Assembly (NCBI RefSeq): GCF_001956295.1
Contig: NZ_MRTD01000007.1
Location: 62,001 to 126,000 of the forward strand
Origin: Paenibacillus sp. FSL A5-0031
GTDB lineage: Bacteria; Bacillota; Bacilli; Paenibacillales; Paenibacillaceae
Length of the DNA stretch: 64,000 bases
Direction: 5' to 3'
Notes under the pieces: model-generated
The model's input: the letters and a program-made list of their open reading frames with translations, nothing else
Told to the model about the DNA's origin: nothing
Database searches by the model: none
Translations under genes and position numbers: made by a program
Part shown: piece after piece, positions 34,939 to 44,022 of the stretch
Numbering within the stretch: the first letter of the stretch is position 1
How the letters are laid out: every line of letters begins with the position of its first letter

Positions 34939-36879
34939 GTGAAGGTATCTAATGTAACGGTTAGGCGACGTTTATTTATCGTGCTCATACTTGCCGGGGT
35001 GTCATTCCTAGCATTATGTGTGAGACTTAGCTTTGTACAACTATGGCAAGGTGAGCAGCTGGCGGATAAAGCAGAGGATTCATGGAGACGCAACATCCCA
35101 TACGTAGCCAAGCGAGGTGAAATCGTTGATCGCAACGGTATTCAGCTCGCCTACAACGTAAGCTCACCTACCGTGTATGCGATTCCTGTCCAAATCAAGG
35201 ATCAACAGGCTGCAGCAGCAGCGCTTGCCCCTTTGCTCGACATGTCGCAAGAAACGCTCTATAAAAAAATTAAAACACGAGCGTTGATCGTTAAGCTTGG
35301 CCCAGGCGGGCGAAAAATTACGATTGATAAAGCTGAACAAATACGTGAGCTGGGTCTTGATGGCATCGTTGTAGCTGAAGACAACAAACGATTTTATCCC
35401 TTCGGCAGTTTAGCGGCGCATGTGCTAGGTTTTACGGGGATCGACAATCAAGGCTTAACCGGAGTAGAAGCAAAATATAATACAGAGTTAAGCGGTATCG
35501 GAGGCAGCGTATCCTTCTTGTCAGATGCAGCGGGCAGACAAATGCCTAATTCTTCGGACACCTACGTGGAACCTAAGGACGGGCTTACGATGCAGCTTAC
35601 GATCGATAAGCAAATTCAGACGGTTATGGAACGTGAGCTTGATCAAGCGATGACGAATTTACAGCCTAATGGTATAATCGCGATTGCGATGGATCCGAAT
35701 AACGGTGAAATTTTAGGCATGGCGAGCAGACCTACTTACGAGCCAGACAAGTATCGAGAGGTTCCAACTGAGGTTTATAATCGAAATCTTCCTATTTGGA
35801 TGACATACGAACCAGGCTCTACCTTTAAAATAATTACGCTTGCTGCAGCCCTTGAAGAAAAAAAGGTTGATTTGAAAAACGAACGTTTTTTTGATCCAGG
35901 CGCTATTGAGGTGGGCGGTGCTAGACTTCGCTGCTGGAAAAAAGGCGGACATGGCAGTCAGACTTTCCTTGAGGTTGTTGAAAACTCCTGTAACCCCGGC
36001 TTTGTAACGCTTGGTCAGAGGCTGGGCAAGGACAAACTATTTGATTACATTAAGAACTTTGGCTTCGGGACGAAAACGGGCATCGATATTGGCGGCGAAG
36101 AAAATGGGATCTTATTCAAGCTTAGTCAGGTCGGTCCGGTGGAACTTGCCACTACGGCTTTTGGTCAAGGGGTCTCCGTTACACCAATTCAGCAAATAAC
36201 AGCTGTTTCCGCAGCAATTAACGGCGGAACGCTGTATAAACCCCATGTAGCAAAAGCATGGATAAACCCGGAGACGGGAGCGACCGTAGAAACGGTAGAA
36301 TCGGTTGCGGTTAGAAAGGTTATTTCGGAGGAAACGTCCAAGCAGGTGCGTGAAGCGCTTGAGAGCGTCGTAGCCAAAGGAACAGGCCGCAATGCCTTTA
36401 TTGATGGGTATCGCGTAGGCGGCAAGACGGGTACTGCTCAAAAGGTTATTAACGGACGTTATTCCCCTAATGAGCATATTGTATCTTTTGTTGGCTTTGC
36501 TCCGGCAGATGATCCGAAGATCGTCATTTATGTAGCGGTTGATAATCCGCAAGGGATTCAGTTCGGCGGAGTCGTTGCAGCGCCGATCGTTCGCAATATG
36601 CTGGAGGACGCGCTCGCCATTCTGGAAGTTCCGGCTCGTGAGAAGCAGATTGACCGTATTTATAAGTATGGAGAAACACCTATTGTTACAGTTCCGAACT
36701 TGATTGGCAAAACAGTGTCGGATTTGTATGAGGATATGAATATGAATTTTAATCTGACTTCCGCAGGTTCTGGGAAAACGGTCATACGCCAAGCTCCAGC
36801 TGCTGGAACCCGTGTAGATCGCGGATCAACGATTCGGATCTATTTGGGAGAAGAAGATAATATATCCCACTCGCATTGA
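34939..36879 (+). CDS. spoVD: Sporulation-specific penicillin-binding protein SpoVD
   Basis: A 646-residue class B PBP, exactly the length of B. subtilis SpoVD, needed for spore cortex synthesis with SpoVE. It has an N-terminal membrane helix (LFIVLILAGVSFLAL), the dimer domain (AKRGEIVDRNGIQLAYN), catalytic Ser294 in EPGSTFKII, ENSCNPGF, KTGT in GGKTGTAQK and one C-terminal PASTA domain (IVTVPNLIGKTV). The start GTG 34939 follows GGAGGGGG; the in-frame ATG at 34849 has no site. The 136-bp gap after pbpB may hold a sporulation promoter, but I could not place one with confidence. Confidence 0.92.
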   Translation: MKVSNVTVRRRLFIVLILAGVSFLALCVRLSFVQLWQGEQLADKAEDSWRRNIPYVAKRGEIVDRNGIQLAYNVSSPTVYAIPVQIKDQQAAAAALAPLLDMSQETLYKKIKTRALIVKLGPGGRKITIDKAEQIRELGLDGIVVAEDNKRFYPFGSLAAHVLGFTGIDNQGLTGVEAKYNTELSGIGGSVSFLSDAAGRQMPNSSDTYVEPKDGLTMQLTIDKQIQTVMERELDQAMTNLQPNGIIAIAMDPNNGEILGMASRPTYEPDKYREVPTEVYNRNLPIWMTYEPGSTFKIITLAAALEEKKVDLKNERFFDPGAIEVGGARLRCWKKGGHGSQTFLEVVENSCNPGFVTLGQRLGKDKLFDYIKNFGFGTKTGIDIGGEENGILFKLSQVGPVELATTAFGQGVSVTPIQQITAVSAAINGGTLYKPHVAKAWINPETGATVETVESVAVRKVISEETSKQVREALESVVAKGTGRNAFIDGYRVGGKTGTAQKVINGRYSPNEHIVSFVGFAPADDPKIVIYVAVDNPQGIQFGGVVAAPIVRNMLEDALAILEVPAREKQIDRIYKYGETPIVTVPNLIGKTVSDLYEDMNMNFNLTSAGSGKTVIRQAPAAGTRVDRGSTIRIYLGEEDNISHSH

Positions 36880-36954
36880 CTATAATGGTAGTTAACGAGG
36901 GTGCAGCAGGCGGGGGGAGTTTGTCCGCCGGCGCTTAAGGGAGGAGCTGGGCAG

Positions 36955-38442
36955 ATGCGATTAAAGGATGTTGCGGAATTGCTTATAGCCTCACGGCTGA
37001 TAGGCGATGGGGAAACGGAACTGACTGGCATTGAGACGGATTCACGAAGCGTAATTGAGGGGCAATTGTTTATTTGTTTGAGAGGGCACACGGTTGATGG
37101 TCACGCGTTTGCTTCGGAGGCGGTTGCCGCCGGAGCAGCAGCACTAATAGCGGAACGAAAGCTGGATCTGTTGGTGCCGCAAATTATTGTACGAGATTGC
37201 CGCCTTGCCATGGCTGTAATTGCTAATTATTATTATAGACATCCTAGTCAAACCCTGAAGCTTATCGGTGTAACGGGGACGAATGGGAAGACGACAACAA
37301 CTTATTTGATAGAGCAAATTCTAAATGACCAGAGTAAGCCTACCGGCGTGATCGGTACGATTGAACGTCGATATGCGGGAAAATCGTTCCCTATGACCAG
37401 TACGACGCCTCAAACACTGCAGCTTCAAAGCTATCTCGGGGAGATGCGTGATGCGGGCACGCAATATTGTGCAATTGAAGTGTCCTCTCATGCCCTTGAA
37501 CAAGGACGGGTGAAGGGCTGCAGATTCCGAACGGCAGTATTTACTAATTTGACGCAGGACCACTTGGATTATCATGAAACGATGAGTCGATACGCCGCGG
37601 TAAAGGGATTGTTCTTCTCGCGACTTGGCAATGTGTATGCATCTGCGGAAAACGAAAGATCATATGCGGTTCTTAACGCAGACGATTCTTTATCCGCAGA
37701 GTATGCCGAGCTCACAGCGGCAGAGGTTATCACCTATGCTATTGATAAAGAGGCAGACGTGCGTGCAACGAATATTCGAATAACTGCACAGGGTACGACC
37801 TTTCATGTTGACACATTCAGAGGCGAGCAAGACATCACATTGCAAATGGCTGGGAAGTTCAACGTATACAACGCGCTTGCCGCCATAAGCGCTGTACTAC
37901 TTGAAGGCGTGGAGCTAGAGGCGATTGCACACAGTCTAAGCAAAATTCCCGGCGTACCCGGACGGGTTGAAGCGGTTAATGCGGGACAGGATTTTGCGGT
38001 AATTGTAGATTATGCCCACACACCTGATGGGCTTGAAAATGTACTCAGAGCGATTCAACAATTTGCAGAAAATCGGATTATATGTGTATTTGGCTGCGGC
38101 GGTGACCGTGATCGCTCCAAGCGGCCGCTAATGGGGAATATTGCAGTGAAATACGCGGATTACGCTATCATAACATCGGATAACCCACGTTCGGAGCCGC
38201 CTGAGTCCATATTAAAGGATATTGAAGCTGGATTAATAAGCAGCAGGATTGATCCTTCATTTTATACATTAATCGTTGATCGCAAGGAAGCAATTGAAAA
38301 AGCGGTTGAAATGGCAAGCCTCGGCGATGTAGTATTGATTGCGGGGAAAGGTCATGAAACCTACCAAGATATTAACGGAGTCAAATATCCATTTGACGAT
38401 CGAAAAGTAGCGAAAGCAGCGATAAGGGGAATCATACAGTGA
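36955..38442 (+). CDS. murE: UDP-MurNAc-tripeptide synthetase (meso-diaminopimelate-adding) MurE
   Basis: A 495-residue Mur ligase. It adds meso-diaminopimelate to UDP-MurNAc-L-Ala-D-Glu. ATP site GVTGTNGKTTTTYLIEQIL; family motifs STTPQTLQLQ, EVSSHALEQGR and VDYAHTPDGLENVL; DNPR near residue 410 is the hallmark of diaminopimelate-type (not lysine-type) enzymes. ATG 36955 follows GGGAGGAG. The 75-bp gap after spoVD holds a GC-rich stretch. It overlaps murF by 4 bp. Confidence 0.95.
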   Translation: MRLKDVAELLIASRLIGDGETELTGIETDSRSVIEGQLFICLRGHTVDGHAFASEAVAAGAAALIAERKLDLLVPQIIVRDCRLAMAVIANYYYRHPSQTLKLIGVTGTNGKTTTTYLIEQILNDQSKPTGVIGTIERRYAGKSFPMTSTTPQTLQLQSYLGEMRDAGTQYCAIEVSSHALEQGRVKGCRFRTAVFTNLTQDHLDYHETMSRYAAVKGLFFSRLGNVYASAENERSYAVLNADDSLSAEYAELTAAEVITYAIDKEADVRATNIRITAQGTTFHVDTFRGEQDITLQMAGKFNVYNALAAISAVLLEGVELEAIAHSLSKIPGVPGRVEAVNAGQDFAVIVDYAHTPDGLENVLRAIQQFAENRIICVFGCGGDRDRSKRPLMGNIAVKYADYAIITSDNPRSEPPESILKDIEAGLISSRIDPSFYTLIVDRKEAIEKAVEMASLGDVVLIAGKGHETYQDINGVKYPFDDRKVAKAAIRGIIQ

Positions 38443-39854
38443 TTAAACGTACTATTAAACAAATTGCCGAAATGAGCGGCGCTAGATGGAATGGAAATCA
38501 TGCAGAGCTTAACATAACAGGAGTAACAACTGACTCGCGGCAGGCTGCTGCGGGCCAGTTGTTCGTTCCGATCGTAGGCGAGCATTTTGACGGGCATGCC
38601 TATTTGGAGCAAGCTATTGCAAATGGAGCGGTTGCTGCGCTTTGGCAGAAAGGCCGCGAGGTTCCAGCATCTCTAGAGGGAGTGCCGCTTCTTATTGTTG
38701 GGGATACGCTGGTTGCATTACAGCGCCTAGCAACAGCTTATCGGAGTGAACTTGTCACTCGTGTTGTTGGCATTACAGGCAGCAATGGCAAAACAACGAC
38801 AAAGGATATGGCAGCTGCTATTCTCGGCACTTCTTATAAAGTGCTTAAGACGGAAGGGAATTTGAACAATCATATCGGCTTGCCTCTGACGGTGCTGAGG
38901 CTTGAAGAGGACACGGAAGTAGCTGTGCTCGAGATGGGAATGAGCGGCTTCGGCGAGATCGAGCTGCTGACCAAGATCGCACAGCCTGATGCCGCTATTA
39001 TTACAAATATCGGTGACGCGCATATGCTCCAGCTCGGCTCAAGAGCCGGTATTGCGAAGGCAAAGCTTGAAATAGCACTCGGGCTCAGCGAGGATGGTTT
39101 ACTGCTATACAATGGCGATGAACCACTTCTTGAAGCAGAGATTGAGCGTTCAATACTTCCAGCAGGCATTGTTCGCCGTACATTTGGTTTATCGAAGCAG
39201 AATGAATGGTCAGCATCTGACATCAGCATTGAATCGGAAGCGACGACCTTCACTGCTATTTATAATGGAACTGCCAGTGGTCTCGGAACTGTTCGAATTC
39301 CTGTTCCAGGGCAGCATAATGTCAGCAATGCGCTCGCTGCAATAGCGATTGGCCGCTTCTTTGGAGTTCCAGCTGCAAAAATTGTTGAAGGTCTAAGCCA
39401 TCTTAAGCTGACAGGCATGCGCATTCAGCCTGTTCGCGCGTTTAATGGCACTATGTTATTAAACGATGCTTATAATGCTAATCCGACTGCCGTTCGCGCG
39501 GCGATAGATCTGGTAGAGCAACTGGACGGCTATAGCCGCAAATGGATCGTGCTTGGCGATATGCTAGAGCTCGGGCCAGAGGAGCAGACGCTTCATTTTG
39601 AAGTAGGTGCATATATAACGCCAAGCAAGGCGGATGCGGTTCTTACCTTCGGACCTTTGGCAAAACATATTGCTGAGGGCGTGAAGTCGCAATTTCCTAA
39701 CGCAGGCGCGAATGATGTGATTAAACATTTCGAAGATAAAAATGAGCTGACGCTGTGGCTGAGGGAGCAAATGCAGCCAACGGACATCGTGCTCATAAAA
39801 GGTTCACGCGGCATGCAGATGGAACAGATTGTCCAAGCATTGGAAGTGGGGTGA
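38439..39854 (+). CDS. murF: UDP-MurNAc-tripeptide-D-alanyl-D-alanine ligase MurF
   Basis: A 471-residue Mur ligase that adds D-Ala-D-Ala to the UDP-MurNAc-tripeptide. ATP loop [35 protein letters not shown] and [14 protein letters not shown] are MurF-type; [17 protein letters not shown] is in the C-terminal domain. The start is GTG 38439, overlapping the murE stop by 4 bp, so translation is coupled. Confidence 0.95.
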   Translation: MIKRTIKQIAEMSGARWNGNHAELNITGVTTDSRQAAAGQLFVPIVGEHFDGHAYLEQAIANGAVAALWQKGREVPASLEGVPLLIVGDTLVALQRLATAYRSELVTRVVGITGSNGKTTTKDMAAAILGTSYKVLKTEGNLNNHIGLPLTVLRLEEDTEVAVLEMGMSGFGEIELLTKIAQPDAAIITNIGDAHMLQLGSRAGIAKAKLEIALGLSEDGLLLYNGDEPLLEAEIERSILPAGIVRRTFGLSKQNEWSASDISIESEATTFTAIYNGTASGLGTVRIPVPGQHNVSNALAAIAIGRFFGVPAAKIVEGLSHLKLTGMRIQPVRAFNGTMLLNDAYNANPTAVRAAIDLVEQLDGYSRKWIVLGDMLELGPEEQTLHFEVGAYITPSKADAVLTFGPLAKHIAEGVKSQFPNAGANDVIKHFEDKNELTLWLREQMQPTDIVLIKGSRGMQMEQIVQALEVG

Positions 39855-39858
39855 GGAA

Positions 39859-40818
39859 ATGGATATGATGGTCATTTTATTTTCGATTGGCGCTTCATTC
39901 CTGCTAGCGGTTCTACTCGGACCATTGTTCATTCCAGTGCTCCGCCGCTTAAAGTTTGGGCAGCAGATTCGTATGGAAGGTCCGCAAAGTCATTTGAAAA
40001 AAAGCGGTACGCCAACGATGGGCGGCATTATCATTATGGTTGCCTTAATGATCGCGTTCCTGAAGTTTTCTGATAAAACGGCTGAATTTTGGGTGCTGCT
40101 GACCGCATCGCTTGGATTTGGTCTTGTCGGCTTTTTGGATGATTACATCAAAATTGTATTTAAACGTTCTTTGGGACTAACGGCAAGACAAAAGCTTTTT
40201 GGTCAACTTCTATTTTCTATAATCGTGTGTGCAATGCTCTATAATATGGGGCACAGCACCGAAATATCAGTGCCTGGTACAGGCTGGGGAATTGATTTGG
40301 GCTGGTTTTATTATCCGCTTGTCGTCATCATTCTTTTTGCAGCAAGCAATTCAGTTAATTTCACCGATGGTCTTGACGGTCTGCTGGCTGGGACGAGTGC
40401 CATCGCATTTGGTGCCTTTACTGTAGTTGCTCTACAAACGTCAGCTCATGAATCAGCAGTATTCTCGGCAGCTATGGTAGGCGCTGTTTTAGGTTTTCTA
40501 GTATTCAACGCACATCCAGCAAAAGTGTTTATGGGAGATATGGGCTCGCTAGGCATAGGAGGCGGTATTGCAGCCGTCGCAATTTTGACCAAAACGGAGC
40601 TGCTCCTTATCGTAATCGGCGGTGTTTTTGTACTTGAGATGCTTTCTGTTATATTACAAGTAGGCTCCTTCAAGCTTAGAGGGAAGCGTATTTTTAAAAT
40701 GAGTCCCATTCACCATCATTTCGAGCTCGTTGGTTGGTCCGAATGGAAGGTTGTTACTGTGTTTTGGTTTGTAGGCATCGTGTTTGCAGCAATTGGTTTA
40801 CTATTTGTTATACTATAG
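39859..40818 (+). CDS. mraY: Phospho-N-acetylmuramoyl-pentapeptide transferase MraY
   Basis: A 319-residue integral membrane enzyme that makes lipid I from UDP-MurNAc-pentapeptide and undecaprenyl phosphate. Motifs: [22 protein letters not shown] (Asp pair binding Mg), [22 protein letters not shown]. About ten membrane segments. ATG 39859 pairs with GGGGTGA; ATG 39865 or 39868 are alternatives. It begins 4 bp after the murF stop. Confidence 0.94.
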   Translation: MDMMVILFSIGASFLLAVLLGPLFIPVLRRLKFGQQIRMEGPQSHLKKSGTPTMGGIIIMVALMIAFLKFSDKTAEFWVLLTASLGFGLVGFLDDYIKIVFKRSLGLTARQKLFGQLLFSIIVCAMLYNMGHSTEISVPGTGWGIDLGWFYYPLVVIILFAASNSVNFTDGLDGLLAGTSAIAFGAFTVVALQTSAHESAVFSAAMVGAVLGFLVFNAHPAKVFMGDMGSLGIGGGIAAVAILTKTELLLIVIGGVFVLEMLSVILQVGSFKLRGKRIFKMSPIHHHFELVGWSEWKVVTVFWFVGIVFAAIGLLFVIL

Positions 40819-40833
40819 AGATAAAGCTTACGA

Positions 40834-40867
40834 AAAAGCGGCTTTTATTTGATTAAGAGCCGCTTTA
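40834..40867 (+). terminator. Hairpin between mraY and murD (possible attenuator)
   Basis: A 12-bp stem (AAAGCGGCTTTT with AAGAGCCGCTTT, one mismatch) and 8-nt loop, but no T-run after it. It may reduce read-through or protect mRNA ends rather than fully terminate, since murD should be co-transcribed. Confidence 0.45.
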
Positions 40868-40893
40868 TGCATACATAGAAGGGACTGTCAGTT

Positions 40894-42333
40894 ATGAATC
40901 ATCCGGCATCTTATGAAGGCCGCCGAGTTGTCGTCTTAGGCTTGGCTAGAAGCGGGGTAAGCGTCGCAAAAGTATTTCATCAATTAGGCGCAGAAGTTGT
41001 AGTGAACGACATGAAGGAACGTGAATTATGCCCCGAAGCGGACGAATTGACTGCTTTGGGCATTTCTGTGCTATGCGGTTATCATCCAGATGACCTAATT
41101 ACAGAAGAAACAGCGCTCCTTATCAAAAACCCTGGTATCCCATATACATCTACTCCAGTGCAGAGGGCGGAGGAGCTTGGCGTTGAGGTCATTACGGAGG
41201 TAGAAGCTGCTTATTGGCTTTCTCCTGCACCCATAATAGGCATTACAGGCTCAAACGGCAAAACAACAACGACGACTTGGATCGGCGAAATATTAAGCGC
41301 AGCTGGCTTGAATCCCATCGTGGCAGGCAATATCGGTCGTCCTCTATGCGAAGCAGCCTTGGAAGCGACGCCCGATCAATGGATCGTTGCTGAGCTAAGC
41401 AGCTTTCAATTGAAAGGAACAAGCGAGTTCCGTCCGCATATTGCGCTCTTGCTTAACATTGCAGAGACGCATTTGGATTATCACGGCGATATGGATGACT
41501 ACGTCAATTCAAAAGCAAAACTTTTTGATAACCAAACGGAAGATGATGTTGCTGTCGTCAACTGGGATGACCCGGAATGCCGCGCGCTTTCGGAGTTTCT
41601 TATCGCACAGCTGCTGCCTTTCTCTATATATGAGCGACTGGATGTGGGCATTTACATTGATCCTCCATATGAGCGGGACAATGGTGACGCACAAAACGAT
41701 GAAGCCGCTGTGGATAGACAAATTGTATTCCGCCAGTCTGAGGACTCGGAAATTAACATTTTACCCGTTTCAGAGCTAGGCATACCAGGCCGCCACAACG
41801 CCGCTAACGCTCTTGCTGCTATTGCGGCTTGTTTGGCTGCTGGAGTTGCACCAGAGCGTCTTGTAGAACCGCTGCAGTTGTTTAGAGGCGTGGAGCACCG
41901 CCTGGAGTTCGTCCGTGAAGTAAATGGTGTCAAATATTATAATGATTCGAAAGCGACAAACCCGGTTGCAACGATGATGTCCGTTCGCTCGTTATCTGCA
42001 CCGATCGTTCTAGTAGCTGGAGGACTTGACCGCGGCTCTGACTATATGGAGCTTGTTCCTTTATTCCGCGATCGCTTAAAAGGTCTTGTTGCTTTAGGAG
42101 AAACGAGAGAAAAGCTCTCCCGTGTAGCAGAGCTGGCAGGTTTAGCTAAGGTGGAAATCGTCGAACCTAGTGAGGACGCCGAGTCCGTCCTTCAGCAAGC
42201 GGTGAAACAAGCTGCAGCTATCGCAGAGCCAGGTGATATCGTTTTATTGTCGCCGGCATGTGCAAGCTGGGATATGTTTACATCGTATGAGCAAAGAGGG
42301 CGCATTTTTAAAGATTCGGCGCATACCTTGTAA
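40894..42333 (+). CDS. murD: UDP-N-acetylmuramoylalanine--D-glutamate ligase MurD
   Basis: A 479-residue Mur ligase that adds D-Glu to UDP-MurNAc-L-Ala. It has an N-terminal Rossmann-like domain (VVVLGLARSGVSVAKVF), ATP loop [55 protein letters not shown] and a C-terminal ligand domain. It is ~28 residues longer than B. subtilis MurD. The extra length appears to be an acidic insert around residues 250-280 (PPYERDNGDAQNDEAAVDRQ). Confidence 0.94.
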   Translation: MNHPASYEGRRVVVLGLARSGVSVAKVFHQLGAEVVVNDMKERELCPEADELTALGISVLCGYHPDDLITEETALLIKNPGIPYTSTPVQRAEELGVEVITEVEAAYWLSPAPIIGITGSNGKTTTTTWIGEILSAAGLNPIVAGNIGRPLCEAALEATPDQWIVAELSSFQLKGTSEFRPHIALLLNIAETHLDYHGDMDDYVNSKAKLFDNQTEDDVAVVNWDDPECRALSEFLIAQLLPFSIYERLDVGIYIDPPYERDNGDAQNDEAAVDRQIVFRQSEDSEINILPVSELGIPGRHNAANALAAIAACLAAGVAPERLVEPLQLFRGVEHRLEFVREVNGVKYYNDSKATNPVATMMSVRSLSAPIVLVAGGLDRGSDYMELVPLFRDRLKGLVALGETREKLSRVAELAGLAKVEIVEPSEDAESVLQQAVKQAAAIAEPGDIVLLSPACASWDMFTSYEQRGRIFKDSAHTL

Positions 42334-42379
42334 GTAGGGGGCATGTCCCTACTTTCCCATGCTAAGAGGTGTGTTCGCT

Positions 42380-43477
42380 ATGGCCAAAGCGCGTTCTGCC
42401 CCGGATATTTGGATGCTGACTGCAATTGGGCTCATTCTCGCTATCGGGTTGATTATGGTGTACAGCGCTAGCGCAGTGCTTGCTTTTCATGAATTCGGTG
42501 ATCGTTTTTACTATGTAAAGCGTCAGGTGCTATTTGCTGGACTCGGTATAGGCGCGTTGTTGTTTACAATGAATACGCATTATACGGTTTGGAAAAAGTG
42601 GGCGCCAATGGCTTTATTGGTTTGCTTCGGCCTTCTACTGCTCGTGCTGATCCCTGGTGTCGGCGTCGTTCGCGGCGGCGCACGCAGCTGGCTTGGCATT
42701 AGCTCCTTCGGTATTCAGCCTTCTGAATTTATGAAGCTGGCGATGATATTATTTTTAGCAAAATGGCTCTCTGAGAAGCAGCAAACGATTACGCAGTTCA
42801 CAAAAGGGCTTATGCCGCCGCTAGGGCTTGTTGGACTAGCCTTCGGACTCATAATGCTGCAGCCTGATCTAGGTACAGGAGCGGTGATGGTTGGCGCCTC
42901 TTTAATTTTAATTTTTACTGCTGGCGCTAGATTATCTCATTTAGGCGGCTTGGCGCTCATCGGTGTCGCAGGTTTTGTTGGCCTTATTATCGCTGCGCCA
43001 TACCGATTAAAGCGAATAACGAATTTTCTTGATCCATGGGCAGACCCGCTCGGAGGCGGCTATCAAATTATTCAATCCTTATATGCGATCGGACCAGGTG
43101 GACTTGTTGGGCTCGGTCTAGGTATGAGCCGACAGAAGTTCAGTTATTTGCCTGAGCCGCAAACCGATTTTATATTCTCGATTTTAGCGGAAGAGCTTGG
43201 CTTCATCGGCGGAGTTACTCTTATACTATTATTTCTAGTTGTCATCTGGCGGGGGATACGCGCTGCTATTGCAGCTACGGATACATTCGGAAGCTTGCTG
43301 GCAGTCGGCATTACAGGCATTATCGGTGTACAAGTATTGATTAATATTGGTGTCGTCATTGGCATGATGCCCGTTACGGGAATTACGCTGCCGCTTGTTA
43401 GCTATGGGGGTTCATCCCTGACGCTTCTCTTAACTGCACTGGGGATTTTGTTGAACATATCTCGTTATTCGAGGTGA
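42380..43477 (+). CDS. spoVE: SEDS-family peptidoglycan polymerase SpoVE
   Basis: A 365-residue protein with about ten membrane helices and SEDS signatures: IQPSEFMKLAMILFLA, LQPDLGTGAVM, GGGYQIIQSLYAIG, PEPQTDFIFSILAEELGF and PLVSYGGSSL. It polymerises glycan strands, here probably for the spore cortex with SpoVD. Length and place after murD match B. subtilis SpoVE (366), though a vegetative FtsW role cannot be excluded. ATG 42380 follows AAGAGGTG. It is not followed by murG, as it would be in Bacillus. Confidence 0.9.
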   Translation: MAKARSAPDIWMLTAIGLILAIGLIMVYSASAVLAFHEFGDRFYYVKRQVLFAGLGIGALLFTMNTHYTVWKKWAPMALLVCFGLLLLVLIPGVGVVRGGARSWLGISSFGIQPSEFMKLAMILFLAKWLSEKQQTITQFTKGLMPPLGLVGLAFGLIMLQPDLGTGAVMVGASLILIFTAGARLSHLGGLALIGVAGFVGLIIAAPYRLKRITNFLDPWADPLGGGYQIIQSLYAIGPGGLVGLGLGMSRQKFSYLPEPQTDFIFSILAEELGFIGGVTLILLFLVVIWRGIRAAIAATDTFGSLLAVGITGIIGVQVLINIGVVIGMMPVTGITLPLVSYGGSSLTLLLTALGILLNISRYSR

Positions 43478-43521
43478 GGCTTCATGCCTAGGGCAATAAC
43501 CAGCAGAGGCTTAGTCGAAAA

Positions 43522-43600
43522 AAACAATAAACGTCCGGCTTGGATAGCTGCAGGTTGCATAACAGCAGCTGCAACTATCCAAGCCGGATATTGTTGTTTA
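43522..43600 (+). terminator. Long hairpin after spoVE, probable terminator
   Basis: TCCGGCTTGGATAG (43534-43547) pairs perfectly with its complement at 43575-43588. The stem extends inward by ~5 bp and outward by AACAATA/TATTGTT after a 4-nt bulge, and a T-rich tail follows. It would separate spoVE from murB transcription. Confidence 0.65.
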
Positions 43601-43892
43601 CAGGAAAATTTGCTCATTTAATATGAAGAGATATTGAATACACTTTTTTTTGAAAGAAACAGTTAATTCGCTAAAACGGCAACCAGCTTTGAGGACTGCT
43701 CTGCAGCACAGACCAATTAGTGAGCCAGTTGGCTCGATATAGGCCATTGTCACACAAGAGCCTATATGGGCATAAGATACACTATATTCGTGACCGTCAC
43801 CCGAAAGGAGCGGTGATTACAACAGAAAAACCGGCAGCAGCGATTCAGGCTGCTGAAGGGGAATTTCTTTTTCTTCTTACACAGCCAGGCAT

Positions 43893-44022
43893 GTGCTTAA
43901 GGAGTAGGTTTTGCTGCGCAAAACCTTAGCATTTGCTTACGAAGTAGGTTTTGCTGCGCAAAACCGAAGCGATTGCTTACGAAGTAGGTTTTGCTGCGCA
44001 AAACCTTAGGGAGGTTCAACAA
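43893..44022 (+). repeat. Three tandem 40-bp hairpin repeats ending in the murB ribosome-binding site
   Basis: Copies begin at 43893, 43933 and 43973, exactly 40 bp apart. Each has GCTTACGAAGTAG (copy 1: GCTTAAGGAGTAG) followed by the palindrome GGTTTTGCTGCGCAAAACC. After copy 3 comes TTAGGGAGGTTCAACAA and the murB ATG. The same family recurs at 56168-56280 before pgeF. Confidence 0.92.

Larger units (their letters stand above)
43478..44022 (+). other. 545-bp gene-poor interval in place of murG
   Basis: Between spoVE and murB no MurG-like frame exists (no GGGTGGH-type start). The interval holds a strong hairpin (43522-43600), an AT-rich stretch, short palindromes (GAGCC..GGCTC and ATATAGGC..GCCTATAT near 43721-43770) and three 40-bp hairpin repeats. 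A GAGGTG site at the spoVE end is followed by a 45-codon frame (43484-43621) starting MPRAITSRG that I do not consider a real gene. Confidence 0.7.

Noticed and set aside
36112..36792. 226-residue minus-strand frame
   Set aside because: Antisense to spoVD, whose catalytic motifs are intact; composition is typical of a shadow frame.
43484..43621. 45-codon frame after spoVE as a murG remnant
   Set aside because: It starts at a good ribosome-binding site but encodes the two arms of a perfect hairpin and shows no MurG motif, so the hairpin explains the sequence better.
43720..43929. Plus-strand 69-residue frame before murB
   Set aside because: It runs into the first hairpin repeat, lacks family features and a convincing ribosome-binding site.
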